Assembly (NCBI GenBank): GCA_001438605.1 | Contig: LIDE01000024.1 | Span: 1 to 55,240, forward strand | DNA: 55,240 nucleotides | Origin: SAR92 bacterium BACL16 MAG-120619-bin48 | Lineage (GTDB): Bacteria; Pseudomonadota; Gammaproteobacteria; Pseudomonadales; Porticoccaceae | Reading direction: 5' to 3' | Shown here: piece by piece, positions 27,305-36,326 of the stretch | Layout: every line of letters begins with the position of its first letter | Position numbering within the stretch: position 1 is the stretch's first letter | The notes under the pieces: model-generated | What the model was told of the DNA's origin: nothing | Seen by the model: the letters and a program-made list of their open reading frames with translations, nothing else | Databases searched by the model: none | Made by a program: the position numbers and the translations under genes

Positions 27305-27631
27305 ATGCACGACCGCTACAATACGCTTGCCAGTCTGTTATTTGAAATCGAAAAAGAGTTGCGCACGTTGCAGCTGTGGGCGGTTGAGTCGCCCTCTGCA
27401 GAGGCGTTGGCCAGTGAGCAACCCTTTGCGGTCGATACGCTGAGTTTCAGCCAATGGCTGCAATTTATTTTTTTGCCGAAGATGTATCAGATAGTCGAGA
27501 GCGCCGGTGAGCTGCCGAGTAGTTGCAGCATTGCCCCCATGGCAGAAATGTCTTTTGCCGCCGAAAAAATCGATGCGAGATCGATTATTCGGCAGCTAAA
27601 AGCACTCGATCGCTTTATTTGCGATCAATAG
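27305..27631 (+). CDS. yqcC: YqcC family protein (DUF446)
   Basis: Small helical protein of unknown function; in E. coli it lies beside the tRNA pseudouridine synthase gene truC. From ATG 27305 it is 108 aa (E. coli 109) and reads HDRYNTLASLLFEIEKELRTLQLWAVESPSAEAL in pieces, then PFAVDTLSFSQWLQFIFLPKM, the family core, and ends ALDRFICDQ. An upstream in-frame start at 27191 lies inside dinG and is rejected. Its last 17 bases overlap the end of deaD on the other strand. Probably the last gene of an acyltransferase-dinG-yqcC unit. Confidence 0.85.
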   Translation: MHDRYNTLASLLFEIEKELRTLQLWAVESPSAEALASEQPFAVDTLSFSQWLQFIFLPKMYQIVESAGELPSSCSIAPMAEMSFAAEKIDARSIIRQLKALDRFICDQ

Positions 27632-29591
27632 ACAAGCGCTTGCGCGGCTTGCGTGGCTCGCTGTCTTTACCCGCTGCCGGTTTTGCTTTGCCCTTGAATA
27701 AAGGCTTTTTTCCATCACCGCGGCTAGGCTCAGCATCTCTCTGGCCCGCGCGCGACTTGCCTTTGAACGCAGGCTTTTTACCGCTAGGCGCTTCGGCGCG
27801 ATCGGACTTGCCTTTGTAAATCGGCTTGGCATCGCGCTGTTCACCGGCAGTGCCGTTGTCGACGCTAATCTTTAAAGGCTTCTGGCAAACGCGCACTTTG
27901 TAAAGGTGATCAAATAATTCCTTAGGCATTCCCTCTGGAAGATCAACGGTGCTGTAGTTGTCATAGAGCTTGATATGGCCAATAAACTGCGCGTCGATAT
28001 CCGCTTCGTTGGCAATTGCGCCCACAATATTTTTCGGTGATACATCGTCGTTGCGGCCCACTTCAATACGGTAGGTGACCATGGGAACATCGTCGCTCGA
28101 AGTGGCATTGTCACGTGCAGGACGCTCGCGCGCAGGTTTGTCTGCGCGCTCGGTTCTCTCGCCGCGATCAGGACGTTCGCTGCGCACAGGCTTTTCGCTG
28201 CGTTCGTTGCGATCGCGTTTCGGGCGGTCTGGGCGATCACTGGCGCGTTCCCGCGACGGGGCTGGGGTGTCCAGTGCAGGCAAATTGGGGAATAGCGGAC
28301 GGTCTTTCTGGAATTCTAGCGCCAGAGCCGCGGCAATATCGGCCAGATCAATGTCGCTCTCAGCGGCCACTTCTTTAACCAGCGAGCGGAATTTATCCAG
28401 TTTCGTTGATTTGGTCATGCCGACTAACTGCTCTTTAAATTGCGCTACGCGCAGACCGCTGACTTCTTCATTGCTTGGCAAATTGAACGATGAAATAGCT
28501 TGGCGCGTCGATTTTTCAATCGAGCGCAGCATGTGCGTCTCTTTCTGAGTGACAAACAAAATCGCCTTACCGTCGCGACCAGCGCGTCCTGTGCGGCCAA
28601 TACGGTGCACATAGGATTCGTTATCGTAGGGAATGTCGTAGTTGACGACGTGACTGATACGCTCAACGTCCAAGCCGCGGGCAGCGACGTCGGTGGCAAC
28701 CACGATATCCACTTGACCTTTCTTTAGGCGGTTGATGGTGCGCTCGCGCAGTGCTTGGGTGAGATCACCGTTTAAGGCTGCGGCAGAGAAGCCACGTGCT
28801 TCAAGCTTCTCAGCAATTTCTAGGGTAGCCGATTTGGTACGCACAAAAATAATCATGCCGTCAAAAGACTCAACGTCCAGAATACGTGTTAGCGCATCCA
28901 TTTTCTGATGCCCTTTGACGGTCAGATAGGATTGATCAATACGCTCTACAGTTTTGGTTTTGTTCTCAATGCTAACCTGCGTGGCATTGCCGAGGTATTT
29001 GTCGGCAACACGGCGAATTGCCGGGGGCATGGTGGCGGAAAAGAGTGCGCGCTGACAGCTGTCGGGCGTCTTCGACAGAATGGTTTCAACATCGTCGATA
29101 AAACCCATACGCAACATTTCATCGGCTTCGTCGAGAACCAAACCGGTGACTTCGCTAAGGTTCAAGCTGCGTCGACGCAAATGATCGAGAATACGTCCTG
29201 GCGTACCGACAACAACCTGCGCACCGCGCTGCAAGCCTTTAAGCTGGCCGCCGATATCGGACCCGCCGTAAATTGGCAGTACGTGAAAGCCCTTGATAAA
29301 TCTCGCATAGCTCTGGAATGCTTCGGCAACTTGAATCGCCAATTCGCGTGTTGGCGTCAGTACCAAAATTTGTGGGGTTTTCTGATTTTCGTTTAATTTG
29401 CTCAGCATCGGCAGCGCAAAAGCAGCGGTCTTACCCGTACCTGTTTGCGCTGTACCAAGTAAGTTTCCACCTTCCAACAGTATGGGAATACTCTGTGCTT
29501 GAATGGGTGAGGGTTGCTCATAGCCGAGGTGTTGCACAGCCTTGAGAACGGGTGCTGAAATACCCAGTGAAGCGAAGTCGGGTGTAGACAT
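27615..29591 (-). CDS. deaD: ATP-dependent DEAD-box RNA helicase DeaD (CsdA)
   Basis: RNA helicase for cold adaptation, ribosome assembly and mRNA decay. The 658 aa run: Q motif (GYEQPSPIQAQSIP), Walker A AQTGTGKTAAF, PTRELAIQ, DEAD box VLDEADEMLRMGF, SAT, then RGLDVERISHVVNYDIPYD and HRIGRTGRAGR; next an Arg/Asp/Glu-rich low-complexity stretch (about 455-530); then a DbpA-type RNA-binding domain starting MVTYRIEVGRNDDVSPKNIV; finally a Lys/Gly/Arg-rich tail. This order is that of E. coli DeaD (629 aa), with a longer charged linker. Start ATG 29591 with AGGAAA upstream. Confidence 0.96.
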   Translation of the reverse strand: MSTPDFASLGISAPVLKAVQHLGYEQPSPIQAQSIPILLEGGNLLGTAQTGTGKTAAFALPMLSKLNENQKTPQILVLTPTRELAIQVAEAFQSYARFIKGFHVLPIYGGSDIGGQLKGLQRGAQVVVGTPGRILDHLRRRSLNLSEVTGLVLDEADEMLRMGFIDDVETILSKTPDSCQRALFSATMPPAIRRVADKYLGNATQVSIENKTKTVERIDQSYLTVKGHQKMDALTRILDVESFDGMIIFVRTKSATLEIAEKLEARGFSAAALNGDLTQALRERTINRLKKGQVDIVVATDVAARGLDVERISHVVNYDIPYDNESYVHRIGRTGRAGRDGKAILFVTQKETHMLRSIEKSTRQAISSFNLPSNEEVSGLRVAQFKEQLVGMTKSTKLDKFRSLVKEVAAESDIDLADIAAALALEFQKDRPLFPNLPALDTPAPSRERASDRPDRPKRDRNERSEKPVRSERPDRGERTERADKPARERPARDNATSSDDVPMVTYRIEVGRNDDVSPKNIVGAIANEADIDAQFIGHIKLYDNYSTVDLPEGMPKELFDHLYKVRVCQKPLKISVDNGTAGEQRDAKPIYKGKSDRAEAPSGKKPAFKGKSRAGQRDAEPSRGDGKKPLFKGKAKPAAGKDSEPRKPRKRLSIDRK

Positions 29592-29719
29592 TGGTTTTCC
29601 TGTGAGATGGAGCCAGCGGCCCCTAAAAAATGAGGGCGGAGTATACGCCTAAGTGGTTCATTTTTATAGTTTATTTTGGCCTGTTTTTGCGGCTCCCAGT
29701 ACTGCGTGCATAGGCTAAT

Positions 29720-30190
29720 TTAGACTGATTGGCCCTCGATATTAACCTGTGCTTTGACCGAGTTAGCGATAAAACACTGCTCGTGAGCTTGGTGATGTAA
29801 TTGCTCAAGCTCTTCACTCGTTGGTCGCTTCGCGCCAGAGAAACGGATTTGGGGGCGCAGCGTCACTTCTGTCATAGCAATTTTGCCTTCATTATTTTTC
29901 GCCATAACACCTACGGCATTGTCGGTGTATTCATCGACAACGAACTTTTGTTTGCCGGCAAGCGCAAGGAAAAATAACATATGACAACTGGAAAGAGCCG
30001 CAACAAGAGCCTCCTCTGGGTCAACATTAGCCGCAACTGAAAAGGGTGATGGCACAATGTGCGGCGATGCTGACGCAGCCACAACAGCCCCGCCATCGAA
30101 TTCCCAGGCATGCCCGCGACTGTATTTATTATCGACAAATGTTTCGTTGTCGGCCCGAGCCCAAGTTACCTTGGCAAAATAATCAGACAT
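29720..30190 (-). CDS. OsmC family peroxiredoxin-like protein
   Basis: OsmC/Ohr superfamily, thiol-dependent reduction of organic hydroperoxides. From ATG 30190 (GGAG 8 bases upstream) it is 156 aa and starts MSDYFAKVTWARADNETF; an open frame back to 30286 has no family likeness. The two redox cysteines are present: SSCHMLFFLALAGK near the middle and HEQCFIANSVK towards the end. The pattern (NVDPEEALVAALSSCHM) fits the general OsmC subgroup of gammaproteobacteria rather than Ohr. Located between deaD and the divergent phosphatase-like gene. Confidence 0.9.
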   Translation of the reverse strand: MSDYFAKVTWARADNETFVDNKYSRGHAWEFDGGAVVAASASPHIVPSPFSVAANVDPEEALVAALSSCHMLFFLALAGKQKFVVDEYTDNAVGVMAKNNEGKIAMTEVTLRPQIRFSGAKRPTSEELEQLHHQAHEQCFIANSVKAQVNIEGQSV

Positions 30191-30370
30191 AGTTATTGCT
30201 CCTCTGGGGGTGCTTCTGTTTCGAGATTTCTGCACTGCTTTTTGAGTATAGCAACGGTGTGGTATTGCGCAGCGGAATAATCCCAATAGCCTGCGCAGCT
30301 ACCCACAGAGTATGAATTGCGGTTAAATACCCCCTCAAAAAAACTACCCCAACAATAACAGGATCGATTT

Positions 30371-31063
30371 ATGAGTGAACTCTACTTGGTACGCCACGCC
30401 CAAGCCTCTTTTGGCGCTGCCAACTACGACCAACTTTCAGATCTTGGACATCAGCAATCGCGCTGGTTGGGGGAGTATTTCAAGCAGCGTGGCATGGGTT
30501 TTGATGCGCTTGTGGTTGGCGATATGCATCGCCACCATCAGACCATGGACGGCATCTGTGCCGGGCTAGAGGTGGATGGAAGTGAGCGCATTGTTATGCC
30601 CGGTCTGAATGAGTATAGCTTTACAGAAATGACCGAAGCCTACGGTGCCTGCTACGGCGACGATCCCCTCTACCAAACCATCGCCAAAGACCCCGATGAT
30701 CGCAAAAACTACTACCGCTTGCTGCGCAAAGTATTAACCGTTTGGACCCAAGGCGATATTCCCGATGTGCCGGAAGCATGGGTCGCGTTTAAAGCCCGAG
30801 TTCTTGGCGCGCAGCAACAAATTCAAGGTATGGCGGATAGCGGCAAGTGTATTTTGGCGATCGGATCTGGCGGTTCAATCAGTACATTTGTCGGCGGGGT
30901 GCTGGGTATTCCCGACGAGAACGTATTTGATTTAAATCTGCAGTACAAAAATACTGCCATTAGCCATTTCTTTTTCAATACTAAGAAAATGAACCTGACG
31001 GGGTTTAACAGTGTTCCCCATTTAGATACTAATGCGATGGCGCGGTATGTCACTTATGGGTAA
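30371..31063 (+). CDS. Histidine-phosphatase superfamily protein lacking the second His
   Basis: Phosphoglycerate-mutase-like fold, 230 aa. The N-terminal RHAQ motif (Arg8, His9, phospho-acceptor) is intact, and Arg54 in GDMHRHHQT fits the second phosphate-pocket Arg. The second catalytic His, normally in a VxHGG motif, is Ser166 here (ILAIGSGGSIST). It may have reduced or altered activity; some subgroups of the family share an SGG variant. Substrate unknown. AGGA ribosome site 8 bases upstream. No operon partner. Confidence 0.85.
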   Translation: MSELYLVRHAQASFGAANYDQLSDLGHQQSRWLGEYFKQRGMGFDALVVGDMHRHHQTMDGICAGLEVDGSERIVMPGLNEYSFTEMTEAYGACYGDDPLYQTIAKDPDDRKNYYRLLRKVLTVWTQGDIPDVPEAWVAFKARVLGAQQQIQGMADSGKCILAIGSGGSISTFVGGVLGIPDENVFDLNLQYKNTAISHFFFNTKKMNLTGFNSVPHLDTNAMARYVTYG

Positions 31064-31135
31064 CTTACCGGGACTATTGTCTCGCTAAACCTGCAATTAC
31101 TATTTCGATTAACATCTCGATACAGCCCATTGATT

Positions 31136-31156
31136 GTTCTGCAATTGCGGCAGAAC
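31136..31156. promoter_or_regulatory. Perfect 7-bp inverted repeat upstream of the SDR gene
   Basis: GTTCTGC-AATTGCG-GCAGAAC lies in the 199-base gap between the phosphatase-like and SDR genes, about 107 bases before the SDR start. It could be an operator or a weak hairpin ending the previous gene (no T tract follows directly). The rest of the gap shows nothing I recognise. Confidence 0.35.
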
Positions 31157-31262
31157 TCTGGAGTCTGATATTTTTTGATGGCATTGGAATCGGCGGAGTA
31201 AACTGCGCCTCTAGATTAAGTGGCCTGCGGGTTGAAAATAAAAACAGACGGGGAGATTAAAC

Positions 31263-32030
31263 ATGGCAACAGAATTCGATATGACCGGTAAAGTCGCTAT
31301 GGTGACGGGTGCGTCCAGTGGTTTGGGAGAGCATTTTGTCAAGATTTTAGCCGAGCGCGGGGCGAAGGTTGTGGCGGCAGCGCGCCGCGTTGATCGCCTT
31401 GAAGCGTTGGTGGCTGAAATTAATGCGGCCGGTGGTGAGGCCATTGCGGTGGCGCTGGATGTTACCAACAAGGCGTCGATTACTCAGGCGTTTGATCAGG
31501 CTGAGGCGGCCTTTGGCCCGGTTACCGTTGTTTCAAACAATGCCGGCGTCGCTCATGTGGAGTCTGCACTGACGATGAGCGACGAAAAGTGGGATCAGAT
31601 TATGGATACCAACCTCAAAGGTGCTTGGATGGTGGCGACTGAAGCGGGGCGTCGGATGATCGCTGCCGGGGTAGGCGGTAGTATTGTTAATACGGCGTCC
31701 ATTCTGGGTATTCGGGTTGCTCGCGGTCAGACTGGTTACTGCGCGTCAAAAGCCGCTGTTATCCATATGACTAAGGGGCTGGCGCTTGAGTTGGTGCGCA
31801 AACATATTCGTGTCAATGCGCTCTGTCCCGGCTACTTTGCCACGGAAATGACCGCGGGCTATTTTGAAGATGTCTCTGGGCAGGCATTTTTAAAGGCAAC
31901 GCCCGCGCAGCGCGCAGGCACGATGGACGAAATTACAGCGCCATTTTTGTTGCTGGCCAGCGACGCAGGAGCGTTTGTAAATGGTGTTGCATTACCCGTC
32001 GATGGCGCTCACAGTATTGCTAATTTTTAA
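31263..32030 (+). CDS. Short-chain dehydrogenase/reductase (SDR)
   Basis: Classical SDR of 255 aa. The Rossmann cofactor motif is VTGASSGLGEHF (residues about 15-26), with AARRVDRL after strand beta-2, which suggests NADP(H) use; then NNAGV, the catalytic Ser in NTASILG and YCASKAAV (Tyr-x3-Lys). C-terminal PVDGAHSIANF is typical of 3-oxoacyl-reductase-like and glucose/3-hydroxyacyl SDRs. The substrate cannot be told. GGGGAG ribosome site upstream; pdxH starts 15 bases later, so they are likely co-transcribed. Confidence 0.92.
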   Translation: MATEFDMTGKVAMVTGASSGLGEHFVKILAERGAKVVAAARRVDRLEALVAEINAAGGEAIAVALDVTNKASITQAFDQAEAAFGPVTVVSNNAGVAHVESALTMSDEKWDQIMDTNLKGAWMVATEAGRRMIAAGVGGSIVNTASILGIRVARGQTGYCASKAAVIHMTKGLALELVRKHIRVNALCPGYFATEMTAGYFEDVSGQAFLKATPAQRAGTMDEITAPFLLLASDAGAFVNGVALPVDGAHSIANF

Positions 32031-32045
32031 GGACAGGACGCTGTT

Positions 32046-32681
32046 ATGAGTTTGCAAGACAATCGCCGCGAGTATGACTACGGTAAACTAACCCGCGAGT
32101 CGCTTTCAGATAACCCGTTTGAGCAGTTTACGCTGTGGATGACCCAAGCGATTGAAGCGAATATTCAGGACCCTACGGCGATGAGTGTGGCCACCGTATC
32201 GGCGGCGGGAAAACCGTGGCAGCGTATGGTGTTGCTAAAAGATTTTGATGAGCGCGGGTTTGTTTTTTACACCAATCTCGGTAGCCGCAAGGCGCAAGAG
32301 ATCGCTGGGAATGCGCAGGTGAGCCTGCATTTTCCGTGGTTGCAGCTCGATCGGCAGGTTATTGTCGGTGGTCGCGCAGAGCGATTGTCGACCATAGATG
32401 TGATGAAGTATTTTCTCAGTCGCCCTAAAGCCAGCCAGCTGGCGGCATGGGCGTCCAAGCAGAGCAGCCGCATCAATTCGCGTCAAGCACTGGAAACTCA
32501 GTTTGAGCAGGTCAAAGCTAAGTTCGCGCAGGGGGAGATTCCACTGCCTGACTTTTGGGGAGGTTTTCGAGTAGTCCCTGAGGAGATAGAGTTTTGGCAG
32601 GGCGGTGAACACCGCTTGCATGATCGGTTTCAGTTTAAATTGAATGAGGGTGCGTGGGATATTTCTCGACTCTCGCCCTAA
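32046..32681 (+). CDS. pdxH: Pyridoxamine 5'-phosphate oxidase
   Basis: FMN enzyme that oxidises pyridoxine/pyridoxamine phosphate to pyridoxal phosphate (vitamin B6 pathway). The 211 aa begin with [21 protein letters not shown], then [48 protein letters not shown], and end with the signature [22 protein letters not shown] and WDISRLSP. All FMN-contact regions are recognisable. It faces greB, and its terminator lies inside the end of that gene. Confidence 0.97.
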   Translation: MSLQDNRREYDYGKLTRESLSDNPFEQFTLWMTQAIEANIQDPTAMSVATVSAAGKPWQRMVLLKDFDERGFVFYTNLGSRKAQEIAGNAQVSLHFPWLQLDRQVIVGGRAERLSTIDVMKYFLSRPKASQLAAWASKQSSRINSRQALETQFEQVKAKFAQGEIPLPDFWGGFRVVPEEIEFWQGGEHRLHDRFQFKLNEGAWDISRLSP

Positions 32682-32696
32682 ACCTGTTTTTAAAGC

Positions 32697-33194
32697 TCAA
32701 TATCTAATCGCAGTAATGACAAAGCACCGGTCTCCAGCCGGTGTTTTTACATTGACTTCATCATCGATCGATTTCCCCACTAAGGCGCGCGCCATGGGGG
32801 AATCGATGCTAATCCAGTTTAAAGCGGGGTCAATTTCGTCGGAACCGACCAATCTAAAGGTTTGCTCGAGGCCGCTATCATCATCTTCCACCGTCACCCA
32901 GGCGGCGAAAAAGACTTTGTTTGGATCCCTCGGCTTGTCCTCAACAATCACCGCATTTTCAATGCGTTTGGTTAAATAACGAACACGGCTATCGACCTCT
33001 CTCAGCCGCCGCTTGCCATAAATATAATCGCCATTCTCAGAGCGATCGCCATTTTTCGCAGCTTCATGGACAATATGCGTGACCTGCGGGCGCTCAACTT
33101 TCCATAGTTGGTGAAGCTCGGCACGCATTTTACTGGCGCCGTCAGGGGTCATGTAGGGAGAGCTTTTAGGGCCCGGAGGGCGGTAGCGAGACAT
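32697..33194 (-). CDS. greB: Transcription elongation factor GreB
   Basis: Rescues backtracked RNA polymerase by stimulating transcript cleavage. The 165 aa begin SRYRPPGPKSSPYMTPDGASKM, which separates GreB from GreA; the coiled-coil tip carries AAKNGDRSENGDYIYGKRRLREVDSRVRYL with the acidic Asp/Glu pair, and the C-terminal FKBP-like domain has WISIDSPMARALVGKSIDDEV. It lies 4 bases after the SUI1 gene on the minus strand, likely one operon with the quinone reductase. Confidence 0.96.
   Translation of the reverse strand: MSRYRPPGPKSSPYMTPDGASKMRAELHQLWKVERPQVTHIVHEAAKNGDRSENGDYIYGKRRLREVDSRVRYLTKRIENAVIVEDKPRDPNKVFFAAWVTVEDDDSGLEQTFRLVGSDEIDPALNWISIDSPMARALVGKSIDDEVNVKTPAGDRCFVITAIRY
32725..32748 (+). 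terminator. Intrinsic terminator of pdxH, inside greB
   Basis: CACCGG-TCTCCAG-CCGGTG followed by five T residues, 43 bases after the pdxH stop. On the opposite strand these bases encode residues near the GreB C-terminus. Confidence 0.8.
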
Positions 33195-33198
33195 AGTC

Positions 33199-33525
33199 TT
33201 AACCGCCCGCCAACTTGACTTGATAGCCGAGCTTTTCCAGCTCAGCTTTAAGTTTTTCGCGATGGTCGCCCTGGATTTCTATCGTCCCATCTTTCACAGT
33301 GCCGCCGGTGGAACATTTCTGTTTCAGCTGTTTGGCCAAAATTTTCAGCGCGTCGTCAGGCAGGCTAAACCCCGAGACTGTGGTCACTCCTTTGCCATTA
33401 CGCCCTTTCGTCTCGCGCCTAATACGAATAACCCCATCCGTTGCCACGGGTGTTGTTGGCGTTTCACTCGGTTTTATACGCCCGCTGTCGGTGGAGTAAA
33501 CAAGGCGAGATTCTTTTTGTGTCAT
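33199..33525 (-). CDS. SUI1/YciH family translation-initiation-factor-like protein
   Basis: Bacterial homologue of eIF1 (E. coli YciH), which influences initiation fidelity. The 108 aa include RIRRETKGRNGKGVTTVSGF and CSTGGTVKDGTIEIQGDHREKL, the SUI1 core, then KLGYQVKLAGG. The N-terminal 35 residues are a variable linker with LVYSTDSGRI, as in YciH. Between the quinone reductase (9 bases upstream) and greB (4 bases downstream). Confidence 0.94.
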   Translation of the reverse strand: MTQKESRLVYSTDSGRIKPSETPTTPVATDGVIRIRRETKGRNGKGVTTVSGFSLPDDALKILAKQLKQKCSTGGTVKDGTIEIQGDHREKLKAELEKLGYQVKLAGG

Positions 33526-33534
33526 AGGGTTGCT

Positions 33535-34542
33535 CTATTCAGTGACTAACAGAATTTTACCAATATGCTGGCTCGATTCCATCAGAGCGTGGCCATCGCT
33601 CGCCTGCGCTAGAGGCAGGACACTGTGGATCACCGGTTTAAATTGGCCCCCGGCTATAAGAGGCCAAAGCAGCGCCTCGACCCCCGCTGCAATGCGTGCT
33701 TTGTCAGTCAGAGACTGCGCGCGCAGGGTCGAGCCTGTCAACACCAAGCGTTTAAGCATCAGCGGCATAAGATCGAGTTGAACATTTGAGCCGCGCAAGA
33801 ATGCAATATTGACGATGCGCGCATCAGGCGCACAGGCCGCAAAATTCTTTTGCACATAGTCGCCGCCCACCATATCTAGAACCACATTGACGCCACTGCC
33901 CGTGAGCCCGTGACACACAGCAACAAAGTCTTCAGTGTTGTAGTTGACTGCTCGCACCGCCCCAAGATCTTCACAGGCGGCGCACTTTTTGTCTGTACCT
34001 GCAGTGGTGATGACATTTACGCCGAGGGCGGCAGCCATTTGAATCGCAGTTGTGCCAATACCACTTGAGCCACCGTGAACAAGCAACCATTCGCCCGCTT
34101 GCAGTTCGGCGCGTTCGAACAGGTTGTGCCAGACAGTAAAGCACGTCTCGGGCAGCCCCGCCGAGTCAACCAGCGACAACCCCTCGGGGACAGGCAGACA
34201 GAGCGACTCTTCCGCTAGCGCATATTCGCTGTAACCACCACCGGCCAACAAAGCGCACACCTGATCGCCCACCGACCAGTCTGTCACCGCGGCGCCCACG
34301 GCAACGAGTGTGCCTGAAACTTCCAGACCAGGAATATCGCTTGCCCCTGGAGGTGGTGGATAAAAACCCATGCGCTGAAACACATCGGGTCTATTAATTC
34401 CCGCAGCAGCGACTTTAATTAATACTTGATGAGCGCCGGGCATTGGCACTGGACGCGAGGTTGTCTTTAGAACCTCTGGACCGCCGGGTTGAGTGACTTC
34501 AATACAGGTTTGGCTGCTGGGAATAGCGGAGGGTAAGCTCAT
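33535..34542 (-). CDS. NAD(P)H quinone oxidoreductase, zinc-free MDR (PIG3-like)
   Basis: Medium-chain reductase of the quinone oxidoreductase class, 335 aa. GroES-like N-domain with AAGINRPDVFQRMGFYPPPPG (typical of the TP53I3/PIG3 subgroup) and GLEVSGTLVAVG; nucleotide-binding domain with LVHGGSSGIGTTAIQMAAALG and later VVLDMVGGDYVQKN. No structural-zinc cysteines. It probably reduces quinones or enones with NADPH. First gene of a likely operon with SUI1 and greB, which share no obvious pathway with it. Confidence 0.92.
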   Translation of the reverse strand: MSLPSAIPSSQTCIEVTQPGGPEVLKTTSRPVPMPGAHQVLIKVAAAGINRPDVFQRMGFYPPPPGASDIPGLEVSGTLVAVGAAVTDWSVGDQVCALLAGGGYSEYALAEESLCLPVPEGLSLVDSAGLPETCFTVWHNLFERAELQAGEWLLVHGGSSGIGTTAIQMAAALGVNVITTAGTDKKCAACEDLGAVRAVNYNTEDFVAVCHGLTGSGVNVVLDMVGGDYVQKNFAACAPDARIVNIAFLRGSNVQLDLMPLMLKRLVLTGSTLRAQSLTDKARIAAGVEALLWPLIAGGQFKPVIHSVLPLAQASDGHALMESSQHIGKILLVTE

Positions 34543-34627
34543 GGGCGCGAAGGCTCGTTAGTTTGGGTTAGTCTGCGAGTTTAGCTGGAGTGGCTGTTGC
34601 AGTCATTAGAGTATCTATCGTAACGCC

Positions 34628-35530
34628 TTATTTTGTCGCGCCGCGAAGCTTTTGCCATGCTCGGCCATCAATCGCTGCGAGTCCGAGGCTAATAAACAGC
34701 ATGCCGATAAAGTGTTTCACCTGTAACTGCTCCTGTAGCACTAACCAGCCGAGTAAAGTCGCGGTCACTGGCACCAGAAAGGTGACCAGAACGACGTTTG
34801 TGGCGCCGGATGATGACAGTATTCGGAAATACAAAATATACGCAAGGGCGGTTGAGACAATCGCAAGCATAAAAATCGCCATCCACACTCGTGGGCTGAC
34901 AGCGGCAAAGTTGTTTGGCTGATCCATACCTATTACCACGGGTAATAAAATAAGAGTGGCGGCAGTCACCTGACCCATCGTCGTGGTAAGTGGGCTGATG
35001 CCCAATGTCTTAAACCGCCGACCATAAACTGAGGCCAGACCGCAGGAGATAGCGGCGCCAACAATGGCAAGCTGGGCAACTGTATTGGTCTCGAAGTCTG
35101 ATAGAGAGGAGGGGCCAATCAGCACAATTACGCCAAACAGCCCAATAATGACCCCAGCGATTTTTTGTGGCGTCATCTTTTCGTCGCTCAAAAAGGTACC
35201 CGCGATAAGAACAGTAAAGAGCGGTGTTGTTGCATTGATAATTGACGCAAGGCCTGAGGCGATATGAGTTTGCCCCCAAACTATCAGAGAAAATGGAATA
35301 ACATTGTTCAGCAGCCCCATAACAAAAAACGTGCGCCAGAGGGGCAGGGATGTTGGAATTTTGTCGCCGCGGATAAGCAGTATCAACCAGAGCGTTGCCG
35401 CAGCTAAACTGAGTCGCAGTGCCACAATCGTCAAGGGCGGCAACTCAGTGACGGCAATGCCAATAAAGAAGAACGAGCCACCCCAGAGTATTGAGAGCAA
35501 AAACAGCATCGCCCACTCTTTGATAGGCAT
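34628..35530 (-). CDS. EamA/DMT family transporter
   Basis: Drug/metabolite-transporter family exporter with ten predicted helices in two EamA repeats. From ATG 35530 it is 300 aa, the usual size, starting MPIKEWAMLFLLSILWGGSFF; a TTG at 35620 would add 30 polar Ser-rich residues. Family features are LWGGSFFFIGIAV, GLASIINATTPLFTVLIA, KIAGVIIGLFGVIVL in repeat one, and NVVLVTFLVPVTATLLGWLVLQEQL in repeat two. No clear ribosome site for either start. Substrate unknown. Confidence 0.88.
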   Translation of the reverse strand: MPIKEWAMLFLLSILWGGSFFFIGIAVTELPPLTIVALRLSLAAATLWLILLIRGDKIPTSLPLWRTFFVMGLLNNVIPFSLIVWGQTHIASGLASIINATTPLFTVLIAGTFLSDEKMTPQKIAGVIIGLFGVIVLIGPSSLSDFETNTVAQLAIVGAAISCGLASVYGRRFKTLGISPLTTTMGQVTAATLILLPVVIGMDQPNNFAAVSPRVWMAIFMLAIVSTALAYILYFRILSSSGATNVVLVTFLVPVTATLLGWLVLQEQLQVKHFIGMLFISLGLAAIDGRAWQKLRGATK

Positions 35531-35646
35531 AGATGTGCGAATAAAAGACGAGCTAGAAGACGGACAGCCATCAATGGCTGCGCCGTTGTCCGTTAGCGGA
35601 GTGATGCTTGGCTTACTCAATAGATGGCCCGCCTAAGTTGTCGGTT

Positions 35647-36276
35647 TTAATTGGCTTTTGTGGCTAAGACTTTTATCCCAAGTATCAGCATCGCAAGGCC
35701 GGTAAGTTGGTCAATGCGATGACCTAGGCGCTGAAATTTTCGGGTTACTTTCGGGTTTGATAAAATAAAGGTGACGAGGGAGAACCACGCCAACTGAATA
35801 AGCATCATCCAAGCACCGTAGATCGCGATGTGTAGTGCGGGCGTGGCAGCCGAGAGTACAACGGTGAACAGCGCAACAAAGTACAAAGGCGCTTTTGGGT
35901 TGAGTGCATTGCAGAGAAAGCCGAGGCCAACCGTCTTCCATGCAGAGCGCTCGGCACTTTTCTCTTGAGGCGCACCTTCTGTGGCGCTGGCGCGCGCGCG
36001 CAGGCCTTTAATGCCGAGATAAATTAGATAGCCACCCCCAAGCAGTTTAATCGCCCAAAGCGCAGTGCTGGAGCTGGCAATAATGGCAGCCAGACCAAAT
36101 GCGGAGTAAACAATGTGCACAGATAGTCCAAGGGCGATACCAATGCTACAGAGTATGCCGGCCTTTTTTCCATGGACAAGTGACTGCTGCGAAACCAAGA
36201 CAAAGTCTGGTCCAGGAGATGCGGCGGCCAAAAGGTGGACCGCCGTGATAATGATAAGTCCCTGCCAAATATCCAT
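35647..36276 (-). CDS. LysE/RhtB family amino-acid exporter
   Basis: Six-helix exporter of 209 aa. The LysE signature ASPGPDFVLVSQQSLVHGKKAGILCSIGIALG (read in parts) is at about residues 19-50; LGFLCNALNPKAPLYFVALFT is the second conserved block. RhtB-type members export threonine, homoserine or other amino acids; the exact cargo is not predictable. No purine-rich ribosome site is visible before ATG 36276. Same strand as the EamA gene and the SIMPL gene. Confidence 0.92.
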   Translation of the reverse strand: MDIWQGLIIITAVHLLAAASPGPDFVLVSQQSLVHGKKAGILCSIGIALGLSVHIVYSAFGLAAIIASSSTALWAIKLLGGGYLIYLGIKGLRARASATEGAPQEKSAERSAWKTVGLGFLCNALNPKAPLYFVALFTVVLSAATPALHIAIYGAWMMLIQLAWFSLVTFILSNPKVTRKFQRLGHRIDQLTGLAMLILGIKVLATKAN

Positions 36277-36326
36277 GGAGAGGTCTGCTGTTGTTATGTG
36301 TGTTGTTGTGTAAGTTGTTATGGGTG

